Below are positions 31,525-42,117 of a stretch of DNA of 64,000 nucleotides, piece by piece. Position 1 is the first letter of the stretch. Each line of letters begins with the position of its first letter. This stretch comes from Cladorrhinum sp. PSN259 (taxonomy: Eukaryota; Ascomycota; Sordariomycetes; Sordariales; Podosporaceae): assembly GCA_033725935.1 (NCBI GenBank), contig MU867114.1:1-64000 (forward strand), in the 5' to 3' direction. The position numbers and the translations under genes are program-made. The notes beneath the pieces were generated by a model. The model saw only the letters and a program-made list of their open reading frames with translations. It was not told where the DNA came from and searched no databases.

Positions 31525-32673
31525 TTAATAATTCATTTTATCAAAAGTATTCCCATCAAAATTCTCATCCTCCTCAAAAATGTTTCCGTGTTGTCCAGCC
31601 CGAATGGGCAAACTTGTAGAGATTGTGGCAGCTTGCGGGTTGACGGCTTGGAGAGCGATCGGGGCAGCTTGCGGGTTACTGGTTTGGAGAGAGATCGGGG
31701 TAGCTTGCGAGTTGCTGGTTTGGAGAGAGATTGGGGCAGCTTGCGGGTTGCTGGCTTGGTGAGAGATTGGGGCAGCTTGCGGATTATTGGGGGAGGGGGC
31801 GGGGATCTTTTATTAAATATTGGTAAGTAAGTATTAGTTAGCGGAAAAAGGAGCTTATTTACCTACAGATCTTTGCCGAAGCATTGCCTCAGCTGCTTCA
31901 AGCTCTGCTTCCAGAGCCTCCTGCTCTGCTTTTAAAACTTCTACCCGTTTAAGGGCGAGTCGTGCCCTTAATTGGGCAGCTAAGATTACGGCAGCTTGCG
32001 GGTTGCTGGCTTGGAGAGAGATTGGGGCAGCTTGCGGGTTACTGGCTTGGAGAGAGACTGGGGCAGCTTGCGGGTTGTTGGGGAGGGGCTTCTGCTCAGA
32101 GGCAGGCGCCTCTTGCCCTCCTTGTCCTTGGGCTTGGGCCCTTGCTTCCGCCCGCTAGAAATGAAATGTTAGTATTGAAAATACCTTCTCCCCGAACATT
32201 CTTTGCTGCACACGCGGAGAGGACTAAAGCGGAGCTCTATGGGGGCAAGCCCCAAAACCCCCAGCCTCGCTACGCTCGATATATATAGTATGTGTGGTGG
32301 GAGGTGTGGTATAAGGTTAAAAGTCTTGAAACAAAATAACTTACTTTCTGTTTGCGACGTTGGGCGGACGGGGAATTGCGGAAATTAGGACGCCGGCCAC
32401 CATTGCCGCCGCCGCCGCCGCCATAAAAGTGATCCCTTCCTCTTATAAAATGCTAGTTTTATTTAATATTAGTCAGTATAACAAGATCGGATGAAAGAAG
32501 TATAATAACGGATCAAGCTGAGCTGGATTAAAAGGCATGAACTTCATCTACCGAAGATGTCGTTGAGAAAGCTGTAGAAAAGGAACAAATGGATAACGGA
32601 GAGTGACGAAATATAGAGACATGAAGTGTACTGAATATAAGGAAGAGATGTAATCACTTACCTGGACGGGCAT
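31525..32673 (-). CDS. Four-exon gene for a 12-residue-repeat, coiled-coil protein of unknown function
   Basis: No single frame is long, but four exons join cleanly: 32673-32662 (12 nt, MPVQ), 32452-32345, 32154-31867 and 31806-31525. All introns are phase 0 with good borders (GTAAGT/CTAG, GTAAGT/CTAG, GTAGGT/AAAAG), and intron 1 has a CTGACTAAT branch site. The product has 229 residues. It has a Gly/Arg-rich start (GGGGGGNGGRR) and a basic segment. Repeats of NPQAAPISLQAS follow: two to three copies, a coiled coil (residues about 105-136, LKRVEVLKAEQEALEAELEA), then five more copies and an acidic end (GNIFEEDENFDGNTFDKMNY). No signal peptide or membrane span is seen. The family is not recognised. 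The opposite strand also reads open here only because the DNA repeat is 36 bp. Confidence 0.75.
31625..31800. repeat. 36-bp minisatellite, distal array (exon 4)
   Basis: About five imperfect copies of a 36-bp unit, plus-strand form GGCAGCTTGCGGGTTGCTGG followed by a CTTGGAGAGAG core. They code for the 12-residue repeats of the minus-strand gene; most unit differences are substitutions, not indels, so the frame is kept. Confidence 0.9.
31988..32085. repeat. 36-bp minisatellite, proximal array (exon 3)
   Basis: Two full units and one partial unit of the same repeat, separated from the distal array by the coiled-coil coding segment and a 60-nt intron. Confidence 0.9.
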
Positions 32674-33270
32674 TTTGGCGGTGTTGCTGAAGAAAGGAAG
32701 AAAAGAAGAAAGGATTTTTTTTGTGGGAGTATGTATTTTAGCTCCAGACTCTGCTGACCCGACCGCACCTTCCTCACTCTACGGCACTTTCCCCCAACTC
32801 TTTGAGATCGCCATTTGACGCGCAGATTTTTCCAGGCTTCCAGGCAGACGTGTTCAAAGCTTAAATTGGCTCACCGTGAGTTTTCACTGCTCATGGTCCC
32901 GCACTAGAGCTCCCCTGGCAGCTGTTTCATGATGATATCACCACTTCAAGATGTGGAGGGAATATTATTTCATGTAAACGAGATATGATACAATTGGTAC
33001 GAGAGCTATTTGTAGTCAATCCGCAGTCAAGATAAACACAGTTTTAAGAGTTAACTCTTCTAATATGATGCTCTACGCAGAATAGCATCATTTGGAAGGA
33101 AAATAACTGTTGTGCATACGGTTGGTGTTCAGCTTTACTGATATCTTCGGTAATTGTTCCAGGGAGTTATATATTAGGTCTCGGTTTTAGGCTTTCAACA
33201 AATTCAGAAGCCAGTCTCGCTGGTGTAATAGATAAGGTAGCATCTGTGGAAGATGTTTGTGCACACGATT
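32674..33270. other. Upstream region of the repeat-protein gene
   Basis: On the minus strand the 40 bases before the ATG are CT-rich (CCTTTCTTCTTTTCTTCCTTTCTTC), a plausible 5' leader. Further out are two small palindromic pieces, AAGAGTTAACTCTT near 33045 and ATGATGCTCTACGCAGAATAGCATCAT near 33066. No gene is supported. Confidence 0.45.
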
Positions 33271-33274
33271 TTCG

Positions 33275-33440
33275 TAAGCTGCCTCCATCTCTCTCCAAGC
33301 CAGCAACCCCTTGCTCATCAGACTGCTCTCGTTTGCAGGGGAAGCCGTGCACTCCAAGGGAGGGCCCATCGCGCCAACTCCTGCGCCCGCAAGCTATCTC
33401 TATGTCTCTCCTGCACAGAATCCCGGTTCAAATTCTGGGC
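33275..33440 (+). pseudogene. Degenerate inverted relic of the 12-residue-repeat gene
   Basis: 33275-33310 matches one 36-bp coding unit with few mismatches, on the opposite strand to the intact gene. The repeat frame reads AASISLQASNP after a TAA that would be CAA in the unit. It then stays open to a TGA near 33450 with Pro/Ala-rich sequence (GGPIAPTPAPASY). A second weaker match (CCCGCAAGCT) follows at about 33387. It looks like a decayed paralogue fragment. Confidence 0.45.
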
Positions 33441-33480
33441 GAGACAATTGACTGGTAACTAGTAACTAATGAATTGGTGG

Positions 33481-33501
33481 ATTGCCCCATTTCGGGGCAA
33501 T
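33481..33501. repeat. Perfect 8-bp stem, 5-base loop hairpin
   Basis: ATTGCCCC-ATTTC-GGGGCAAT forms a perfect stem-loop. Its role is unknown; it lies just before an LTR-like segment. Confidence 0.6.
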
Positions 33502-33522
33502 GGCCTATTTCACTTATGTTGG

Positions 33523-34088
33523 CTGTGTAGCTTACGTCACGGTAGCTATGTGGAAGAGCACCTTCTTAAAACAGTCTTCCTTTTTACGTATATATAGCCG
33601 TATACCCTCCCTTACTTCGGGAAATAAAGAAGGCAAGCAAGTAGGAAGCTTCCTTTGAGGGAAGCTTGCTCCCAGGCAAGTGGCCTCCTTCCAAGGCAGG
33701 CTCCCAGGAAGCAATTCAACACTACTTCTTCCACACGCTCTTTTGGCTTGTTTTTGTGCTTGCCTATCTGTTCAGAAGGGTCAGATGGCTTTGTGAGCTT
33801 CTTTTTTTTTAAAATTTTTTTTTTTTTTAGAATTAGTATTACGACTGCCTATCTAATCTAACGAAGACCTACCGATGACAATAACGACGATGATTCAGAG
33901 ACAATTACGACAAAGGATTGTTTTAGAGCACTACGAAGGATTACTTAGAGTTAGAGATTAAAAACTTGTTGTGGCTAGAGATATACTTTTACTTGGATTG
34001 TTTAAGAGAGCTTGCCTGCCGAGAAAGGCTTGGGCTCCATATTGCAATGGATTGTCGCGTTTGGTATAGAGGCCTGAGCTCTAACAGT
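33523..34088 (+). repeat. LTR-like segment (possible solo LTR)
   Basis: It starts TGTAGCTTACGTCACGG and could end GAGCTCTAACA. It contains ACGTATATATAGCCG (TATA-like, about 33585) and AATAAAG (about 33625), the spacing seen in LTR promoters, followed by palindromes such as AAGCTTCC-TTTGA-GGGAAGCTT and a long T run. No clean target duplication was found, so the ends are uncertain. The interior has no coding frame. Confidence 0.35.
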
Positions 34089-34319
34089 TGCCTGATCACG
34101 TAGGCACAACACTGCCCGCGCGCAGAAGCGCTGGTTTTTAATGGATTTTGCTGGTCTTTATGTTAATGGATTGGTTAATGATTATCATCTGAGAATTCCG
34201 AGGCTTATGGTTTATCTGGCTCATAGTTTAGGAAGAAGCTTAACTGATAGGATCGGTGTTAACTGGCTTGTTTAGTTGTTGTGGGACCCGACTGAAAGGA
34301 TAGCTTCGTCTAGCTTGGT

Positions 34320-34366
34320 AGGCGTACTGCCTTATGGTCTGTATTCTTACCTGGTGCAGGTCACAA
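34320..34366 (+). repeat. Isolated gypsy LTR 3' end
   Basis: AGGCGTACTGCCTT...GGTGCAGGTCACAA matches the last 47 bases of the LTR family seen at 1078-11327. It is the only clear trace of that family outside the left block. The preceding 50 bases do not match, so it is a divergent member or a recombination remnant. Confidence 0.7.
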
Positions 34367-35241
34367 TCCAAACTGTGAACATGTACATCCCTTTCTTATC
34401 GTCACACACAGGGGTGTATGCGTGTGTGAATTGGCTCGACAGTAAATTGCGGGCTGAGGAAGCCGTCCTCCTCAAGGGTGTTGATATCGATTGGATCTTA
34501 GCGAGCCACGGTAAACTTGAAAATCCATAAACAGGCCCTCAAACCTTTGGAAAGTATGGAACTGTCGAACGTGGAATTTTTGCTGTGTTCCTCTTCTGTT
34601 TTCTGAGAAAAAATGTGCCTTGTTGGCTTACTTGTGCATTAGTCGACACAATAGCGGCCTCGCGACGACCAACCCAATCGCTCCGAGGCGCAACACGGGA
34701 CCTGCCACTAACTCACCGAGGGAGCACTGCTTTCTGCAACAGGGTTAGCCCGACGCGCATCAATAAAAGTGAGCCTGCAGTTCGATTACTTGGGGTTTAA
34801 TCAGACCTTGGCTACAAGGTTGATACTTAACCAACAGCCCACTTCGAACTGAGAAGGCGAGGCTGTCATCGGTTTGGGCGCGACAATCGAGACGGGGGAT
34901 GCTTTCCGGATCCGATCTACCACATCGAGACGACTCAATTTCAAGGGGAAGGGCCAAGAATTCTCCGACGCAGCCAGTCTCCTCACACTGACTTGGCACT
35001 ACATGTACTGCATCCATGTGTGTTGCGGCTGCCAGATTATATCCGATAGCATCCATTTACCCCCGCAAACATTAGTGTCTGTGTCATATTCAGCTATCAG
35101 CTGCAATAGGCTTGAGTTTCGCTGGCAAGTTAACCTGCCTACCTAGGTACATAAGGTAACTCGGCGCCGGGGACAAATAGCCAGATTTCGCTCCAGATTC
35201 AGGCGTGTACCCGCAGACTGTGCCTCCTTCAATCCTTAGCC
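34367..35241. other. Intergenic between the repeat block and the membrane protein gene
   Basis: Ordinary composition with no supported gene. The last 60 bases before the ATG at 35242 are the presumed leader (TGTGCCTCCTTCAATCCTTAGCC). Confidence 0.45.
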
Positions 35242-36339
35242 ATGGCAACCGTCAACACCGGAGCGTTTCAGTTTGGCATTCATCTACAATCCCAAGACAT
35301 CAAGTTCAATGAGTGGCTTGCTCAATTCACGCAATGCCTCGCACCATGGGCCACTCACGTTCTAGTAGGAGTGCCAACTATCGTCAACCTCACCGACAAA
35401 TCCATCAAATGGCATCGTTATATTCCACTCTACAGTCCATTGAGCATCTACTGGCGATACCTCATCATATGCGATCGCCGTGTGAGATGCCGAGACTGGA
35501 ACCCAGAGCGCATGGCTGCAACCTGCACCATGTTCTGGGATGGTAGCCGGTGGAGCTCGACAGAGCGAGAAACAAAAGAACATCTCCACCGACTCGTGAG
35601 ATCACCGCCATATTCGCGGACCCCCGTCTTGTCGGTACCCATGCTCGGCACCATGGTAGTGCTCCTGCAAGGCGCCCAAGCTCTGTACGAGGTCTTCAAT
35701 GTTGGATCGGCTGGATTTGTCTTGACACAAGGGGTTGCTGGTGTATTCTTTCCCATTGCTGTATCCTCCTTTTTCCGGCTGGTACCAGCGTTCTGGATAA
35801 CAAACGACTTTGCGTTTCGCGACGGCCCAAGTGAGGACCTCGAAGCGTCATCTCCAGCAACCGAACTCGCCCATCTGTCCAACGGGACCGCACTCTCGGT
35901 TAACTGTGTGACGGATTCAGAACCCCCAATTTTTGACAGCCAGACGTGTTGGAAGGCGATACTGGTGCGCGCCGTGGCAATGGCCATCATTATTGCCATT
36001 TTCGTCAGCCAGGTCCAGCATATCAGTCCCAGCTTCACCTCTAGTAGTTGGGACTTGGAGTCGGCCTCGAACTTGGCGGTGCATTTTCTCTACCACGGAT
36101 TAGTGGGCATCATGGTGGTTTTGTTCTCTTATTATCTTTGCCGTAAGAGGGGCGATGATGTTGCCATTGCGTGCATCAATTCGAAGTGGTATACCGCTTG
36201 GACTATCCTGTGGTATCTAGGTGCAGTGGCTGTCATCACCATCAACGCGGTAGAGATGCGGCGGACGTACTGCGGCGCTTACACGACGTTCCTACCGGCT
36301 GCAGGACTGGATAAGCAACTTTGCGAATTTTTTAAATGA
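35242..36339 (+). CDS. Fungal multi-pass membrane protein of unknown function
   Basis: A single exon of 365 residues with about five hydrophobic segments: near 134-150, 155-175, 240-256, 278-295 and 320-335. An aromatic and Arg-rich N-terminal part (YWRYLIICDRRVRCRDWNPERMAATCTMFWDGSRW) precedes the first. No signal peptide or transporter signature is seen. Similar architectures occur as uncharacterised membrane proteins in ascomycetes; I do not know a function. The gene stands alone between the repeat block and the permease. Confidence 0.75.
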   Translation: MATVNTGAFQFGIHLQSQDIKFNEWLAQFTQCLAPWATHVLVGVPTIVNLTDKSIKWHRYIPLYSPLSIYWRYLIICDRRVRCRDWNPERMAATCTMFWDGSRWSSTERETKEHLHRLVRSPPYSRTPVLSVPMLGTMVVLLQGAQALYEVFNVGSAGFVLTQGVAGVFFPIAVSSFFRLVPAFWITNDFAFRDGPSEDLEASSPATELAHLSNGTALSVNCVTDSEPPIFDSQTCWKAILVRAVAMAIIIAIFVSQVQHISPSFTSSSWDLESASNLAVHFLYHGLVGIMVVLFSYYLCRKRGDDVAIACINSKWYTAWTILWYLGAVAVITINAVEMRRTYCGAYTTFLPAAGLDKQLCEFFK

Positions 36340-36992
36340 TGCCGACGTATTGTTAGCATCCTTGATGGGTCTCAATCCACGCTTTAATCTACATGTTGTT
36401 GAATGGAAAATTTCTTTATTCGCTTTCATGTTTAAACCTTTGTTTAATCCCACAATCAAGACGCTTAATTAAGTAGTCCAGGTTAGGTTTTTTACAGTAG
36501 TTCCCGGTTAGCAAGGAAAGCAAGGTTTGGGGGTTTAAGGGCTTATCTATATCAACCCAAAAAAAAAATGCGCTCTTAGAAGGAAAAAACCTGTACTTGT
36601 GCTGATATTGGGATTTTCGATAAGCCTTTTTAATGAGCTTTGGAACTGGACCGAAATGATTTTACAGAACTCTCGAATCATGAGCTGGTGCGGCGCGGTC
36701 CAATTGTTCCTGCTTTCCGTCGAGCACGCCATCTCCTACCCATGATACGCAAAAGTGATGTGCTTCTGTCGCACGCGTTTCACCTCACCAAAATCGCATT
36801 TGTTTTTCCCATGGCCTACAAACATGACAAATCCCATGTTCCGTGGTTTCCGAAAACCGAAAATGATGCCGGGTGTTTTGGATTATCTTCCAAAGTTCAA
36901 CAAAAAGGCACCATACCCCAACTTCCTAGACAACATCAAGTCTAAAATAACAGATTCCATCAAATGCTATTGTCTCGGTATCGCAGTTCAAA
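36340..36992. other. Intergenic spacer
   Basis: It holds the 3' flank of the membrane protein gene and the promoter of the permease. An A run near 36559 (nine bases) and short unrelated open frames are all that is visible. Confidence 0.45.
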
Positions 36993-38769
36993 ATGAGCGA
37001 GTCTGCTACAGAAACGGCAGGCACGACCGAATCGACGCCCCTCATTGCTGAACTTCGCAAATCCACCGACTCCTCCAGCTCATCAACATCAACAATCCAA
37101 CCGGGCGACATCTCCCACCGAACAATAGAAGACGATGTCCTCCCCGAAACCGCAGTCCTCGGTCGCAATCTCGGCTGGTCCTCGGCGTACATCATCATCA
37201 TCTCCCGGGTTATAGGCTCCGGGATATTCGCTACCCCGGGCGCCATCGTCACTTCAGTAGGCAGCATAGGACTTAGCCTGACACTATGGATTGCCGGCGC
37301 GCTTATAAGCTGGTGCGGTCTAGCAGTCGGTCTGGAATACGGGTGCATGCTGCCTCGTTCGGGGGGAAGCAAGGTCTATCTGGAATTCACGTACCGAAGG
37401 CCGAGATTTTTGGCGTCAATATTAGTCAGTGTGCACGCCTTGGTGTTGGGTTTCACGAGCAGCAACTGCATCGTTTTTGGGGAATACCTTCTTTTCGCGC
37501 TTGGGAAAGTGCCGGCAGAACACCCGACCGAGATGAGGGTACTGGCTGTTGGTTTGATGACACTGATCACGGTCATACATGGGTGTTTTTTGAAGACAGG
37601 CATTTTTTTGCAGAACCTGCTGGGGTGGATCAAGATTGGGCTGGTCCTGTTCATGACGATTGCCTCGTTGGCTGTTGTCATTGCTGGATATCGACCTGAT
37701 AGACTCGGGGAAGGAAAGCTAACTAATACATTCCCGACGACTTGGGAGGGCATATGGGAAGGTTCAGTGTGGAATTGGGGCATCATCAGCACGGCGCTGT
37801 TCAAGGTGTTTTACTCATACTCCGGGTTGGAGAACGTCAATAACGTGTTGAATGAGGTGAGGGACCCTGTGAGGACGCTCAAGTCTGCGGCGCCGACGGC
37901 ACTTGTTACGGCTTGCATGCTGTATTTTGTTGTCAATGTGGCTTATTTCTTGATTGTTCCTCTCGACGAGATCAAGAAGGGAGGGGAAATGGTTGCAGCG
38001 CTGTTCTTCCAAAGAGTGTTTGGTCCAACGACGGGCAATATCTTATTACCTTTGGCGGTGGCAACATCTGCTGCTGGAAATGTCATGGTTGTCACATTTG
38101 CGTGTGTAGGTTTATTCGTTCCGATATCATTTTTCCGAAGTCCCAACTAACACTAGTCCCCAGGCCCGACTCAATCAGGAAATCACACGCCAAGGTCTTT
38201 TTCCGTACGGAGAGATTCTCTCTTCCTCTCGACCATTTGGTGCACCACTCGGGGCTCTTATAATCCACTGGATTCCGTCCGTTATCGTGATATGCGTTCC
38301 AAAGAAGAGTATTTACTCCTTCATTCTTGAAGTTGAAGGATACCCGGCGCAATTCTTTGTTCTTGCCACTTCGCTGGGTATAATTTGGCTACGCAAGACG
38401 CGTCCTGATCTCAAGCGTCCTTACAAGGCAGTTTTACCTGCAGTCTGGTTCCGAGTAGTTTTGTCGATAGCATTGTTGGCGGCTCCTTTTGTCCCTCGAG
38501 CTGGTGAAAGTGGCCGTGACCATTTTGCAAGGGTGAGCTACGCGTTGGTTGGCATGTCTGTGTAAGTCTTTCGCATCTGTACCTGTCTATTCAAAGTCGC
38601 ATGCTAATCTGAACCTCACAACAGACTTTTATTTGGCATACTTTACTGGTTTGTGCTTACGGTTGGTCTTCCCTGGTTCGGAGGCTATCGTTTAGAAGAG
38701 AGTGCAGATGTTTTATCAGATGGCACAACTATTACGAAGCTGGTGCATATTCCGCTCAACGAGAGATAG
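36993..38769 (+). CDS. Amino-acid permease, LAT/MUP1 type
   Basis: Exons 36993-38105, 38164-38561 and 38625-38769 give 551 residues; introns are 58 and 63 nt with CTAAC-like branch sites. After a Ser/Thr-rich acidic N-terminus come about 12 spans. The first has the APC-superfamily motif IISRVIGSGIFATPGAI, and YSYSGLENVNNVLNEVRDPVRTLKSA is typical of LAT-type and yeast Mup1-like carriers. Import of methionine, cysteine or another neutral amino acid at the plasma membrane is likely. If the sulfonate idea for the left cluster holds, a sulfur-amino-acid permease would fit, but the distance is large. Confidence 0.9.
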
Positions 38770-39511
38770 AAATTCTAGAACAAGATAGATCATATTTATT
38801 ACTCAAATCAATATTCTACAGAATCTGAAATATGATAGTATTTCGGATGCATTTTTGGGACCTGAGTACAAGATCTTAACATCCGAGAGTGATTCCGTGA
38901 TACCTGCAAGTACTAGTAGCTCTCGGTACTCCGCGGACATTTTGCACCGGTCTTTTGCCTTGGTTTTACTCCGAAATTTTCCGTGGAGAGGAATCTGGTC
39001 TGATGATGGCTGCTGTGAAACGATGGCGTCAGGACCTGCATGCGAAGTTGAACGTGATATATATATGAATCGGACATCTATTTTCGGCCGAATGCCGTTC
39101 GATGGAATCCGATATGCGACGATGCTGAACAATCTGCCTTATCAATCTCTTGCGTCAACGTATGGCGTGCTGTGGTCACAGAAGCATGCCGGCGGTTGGC
39201 ACAGGGGCTTGGTATCTGACAAATGCAACCAACAACCCCGCATACCTAGTAAACAACACTTCTAGTTGGATGAGCCGCGCGGCTTGGCCAGAATGAATCA
39301 TGATGGTGGGATCGGATCGGACAAGCGGTTTATCAATCTACCCGCTTGTATACTAGTATTTAAGCCATGTGAACTGCTTTTTGTTGTCCTGAGATCAACA
39401 CAACACAAGCCTTCGACTTTTGCCTCCTGACAGTCAAACCAGACAACAGTCAGACACCAAATTCTCCTTTCCAAAGCATCAATTCATCTGAAATATCATC
39501 CATCATTCACA
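38770..39511. promoter_or_regulatory. Intergenic with promoter of the CmcJ/AsaB-like gene
   Basis: An ACTAGTATTTAAGCC motif (TATA-like TATTTAAG at about 39357-39364) lies about 150 bp before the ATG at 39512. A CT/CA-rich leader follows it. Nothing coding is supported. Confidence 0.45.
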
Positions 39512-40391
39512 ATGGCCACCGCAACGGTTGAAACGAAGCACAACGTCCTCACAACGTTCAACTACTTCAAAGATATAGACGGCAATGGGATCGCCAGACC
39601 CTTTGAGTTCGCCAAGCCCGAAACATTCAACAACCGTGAAACAGAGCCCCAAGAAATACTTGTTACGGATATCACCGGCGAGGAAGACAAGTTCACCCTC
39701 GACGGCCAAGGCTTCCAGATCTACAGACACGCGAGCAAGGAAAAGGACTTTGTGGATGACGAGAAGATCAAACGCGACTATTATCCCGAGGTAGAGCAAC
39801 TGCTCAAGGACGCGTAAGACATATAGATGCCCATAGATGTACGTTTGAACGAGACAACTGACATTTGTTCACAGAACTGGAGCCAGCAGAGTCCACATCT
39901 TCGACCACACCATCCGCCGCTCGTCACAGAGTGATGCAGTCACTCGTGGTCCAGCCAAGCAAGTCCACGTTGATCAGTCATACCAGGCATCTTTCAAACG
40001 AGTCCAACGCCATCTTCCGGACGAAGCCGAGGAGCTCAGCAAGAAGCGGTTCCAAATCATCAACGTCTGGCGCCCCATCAAGACAGTCTACAAAGACCCC
40101 CTCGGATACGCCGATGCCAACTCGGTCCCTGAATCAGACCTTGTTCCCGTCAAGCTGATCTATCCCGACCACGTGGGTGAGACCTACAGCATCAAGCCGA
40201 ACACGGCGCACAAGTGGTACTTCAAGTACGCTCAGACTCCGGAGGAGGTGACTCTCATCAAGTGCTTTGATACCAAGGATGAGCCCGGTGTTGCCAGACG
40301 TGTACCCCATTCTGCTTTTACCGATCCGGCCGAGGAGGACAAGGATGTCCGCGAGAGCATCGAGGTGCGCACTTTGGTGTTCTACGACTAG
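39512..40391 (+). CDS. CmcJ/AsaB-like (GA4-desaturase family) enzyme
   Basis: Exons 39512-39813 and 39875-40391, with a 61-nt intron (GTAAGA...TCACAG), give 272 residues. Family marks are TGASRVHIFDHTIRR, VHVDQSYQASFKRVQRHLPD and FQIINVWRPIKTVYKDPLGYAD, with VKLIYPDHVGETYSIKPNTAHKWYF after them. The His-x-Asp in HVDQS and a later His are consistent with a non-haem Fe(II) site. Members such as AsaB, NvfI and CmcJ act in secondary metabolism or as hydroxylases/desaturases. No signal peptide; a soluble enzyme. It is not flanked by a core biosynthetic gene here. Confidence 0.88.
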
Positions 40392-40555
40392 ACTACATGT
40401 ATGCAAGGCGTATTAGTTGCAGGAAGGCATCGATACGAATAACGAAGTTGTTTTATGTAGTACAGCTTTATAATTACTTCAAGCAAGACAGATTTATATG
40501 TATACACAACTGCCATACTGCTTTCAGACTAAAAAACATTATTTCTGTCTTCTTT

Positions 40556-42117
40556 TTATGATTTATTTGAGCGCTTGAGCACAAATGCACCGCGCTCGAT
40601 GGTGTTGACAAGGATATATCCGCTTTTGAAGAAAGGATAGTGGCTCCAGGTTCCAACAAAGTCAATCACACCTCCAAGGGGCTCACTGTCATCCTCGGGG
40701 TAGATGTCAAAGAAACCGGCCTCGGTGACTCTGGCGCCGGTTGGGTCGCGGGGCAAGCTCCTGACATCGAGGATGCGAAGACCGGAGCCGTAATTGCTCT
40801 GGTAGGAGAAACCATCGATGACGAATTGGTTGTGGTCAATGCCGTAAGCGGGGCTCCTGAAGAGACCGGTCTGCTTGGGGTTCTCCAGGGAGCGAATGTC
40901 CCAGAAGTAAGTGATGGGGTATCCGGCCGCGGCAGGTCCCTTGCCGTTGACCTCATCGAGCTCGTCATCGAGAACCAAGAACTCCTGCCAGTTGACGTCG
41001 GTAACCCATCCCTGGTGAGTGTATGATGCACCCTCGTAGCTAGTGCGCGAGATGATGTTGGTGGCGTTCTTCTCGGTGACATCGTAAATGGTGAGGGTAT
41101 CTTCGTTGTAACCGTAGCAAATCTCACGGCCGTTGTACTTGGTATCGGGCCCGCGGTAAACAAGGCACTGAGCGTCGTGGACGTAGCCATCGCCGGCAGC
41201 GCAGCCCATGGTCTTGGGATTGCTGGGGTCCTTGAGATCGATGAAGATGAGGCCCGAGCGGCAGTCGCTGGTGCGTGGCTGGGCACCGACTGCAATGGCG
41301 TATTGCTTCTCCTCGTTGACGACAACATTGTGGGTGCGACCAATGGGAAGGTCGTTCCACCAGCTGGTGACGTCCTTGTCGGCGTCAAATGTGACTGGAT
41401 TCTTTGGGTCGATCGTGGTGAGCTGGAAAAAGGAGTTAGTCTTCGATCACGGATGATGCAGTTTTTGATCCAAACATACCTTGCTCATGTCAAAGACTTG
41501 AACACCGTGGTTGACAGCCTCGCTGCCAATGATGATAAAGTTCTTGTAGCCCCTGATTTCTCTCCAGATGCTTGGCTGAGCAGTCGAAGACTGGGGAAGA
41601 CGGCCAAGATAGACGAGCTTGCCCTTCTTATTGATCTCGGCGAAAGCAGCACCATCGGCCTGAGCAATGACGACGAACTCACGGCCATCCTCGCTGGTCC
41701 ATCCCCAAGAGGAGGAACCCTCGCCAGTGGCGCTGCCGAGGTCGGCGTGTGAGACGAAGTCGTAGTAATCGACCTGAGAGAATGTTAGACAAAAGGACAA
41801 TAATCAAAAAGAAAAGATTCCATACGTACGTTGTTGCACTTGAAGGTTTGCATGGGATCGCCGGGGACGACGGCCGCAACACCGTTCTTACAACGGATGG
41901 CGCCGTCACCGCCACGAGACTTCCATTTCTTGGAATTGAAAGCGCCGGACTTGAGCTTACGATCCCAGGTAGCATGCTTCTTGGCCATCAGCTGCTCGTG
42001 AACGGCGCCGCTTTCGTAGATCTTTGCGAGCTCCGGGTCGGGGGCAACTTCCTTGGCTGCGACGCCAGAAGCGAAGAGCGCCGACACGGCCAGAGCAGCG
42101 AAGTGAGAGGTCCTCAT
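40556..42117 (-). CDS. Secreted choice-of-anchor-B-type beta-propeller protein
   Basis: Three exons, 42117-41830, 41773-41480 and 41422-40556, all phase 0, give 482 residues; introns are 56 and 57 nt. A signal peptide is clear (MRTSHFAALAVSALFASGVAA). The rest shows repeats typical of the choice-of-anchor-B family: WGWTSEDGREFVVIAQADGAAF, NFIIIGSEAVNHGVQVFDMSK, IGRTHNVVVNEEKQYAIAVG, HDAQCLVYRGPDTKYNGREICYGYNEDTLTIYDV and GIDHNQFVIDGF. Function is not established in fungi; a cell-surface or secreted propeller is likely. A GGATAAAAAGGG element about 90 bp upstream of the ATG (minus strand) may be its TATA box. Confidence 0.88.

Noticed and set aside
31588..31830. Plus-strand open frame with SLRVAGLERDWG repeats
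   Set aside because: It is the antisense reading of the 36-bp coding repeat; a multiple-of-three unit keeps several frames open. The minus-strand model has splice sites, a start, a stop and a coiled coil.
33370..33450. Possible tRNA or tRNA-derived SINE (GGTTCAAATTC)
   Set aside because: The T-arm-like motif has a mismatched stem, and neither an A box nor a paired acceptor stem can be placed at the right distance.
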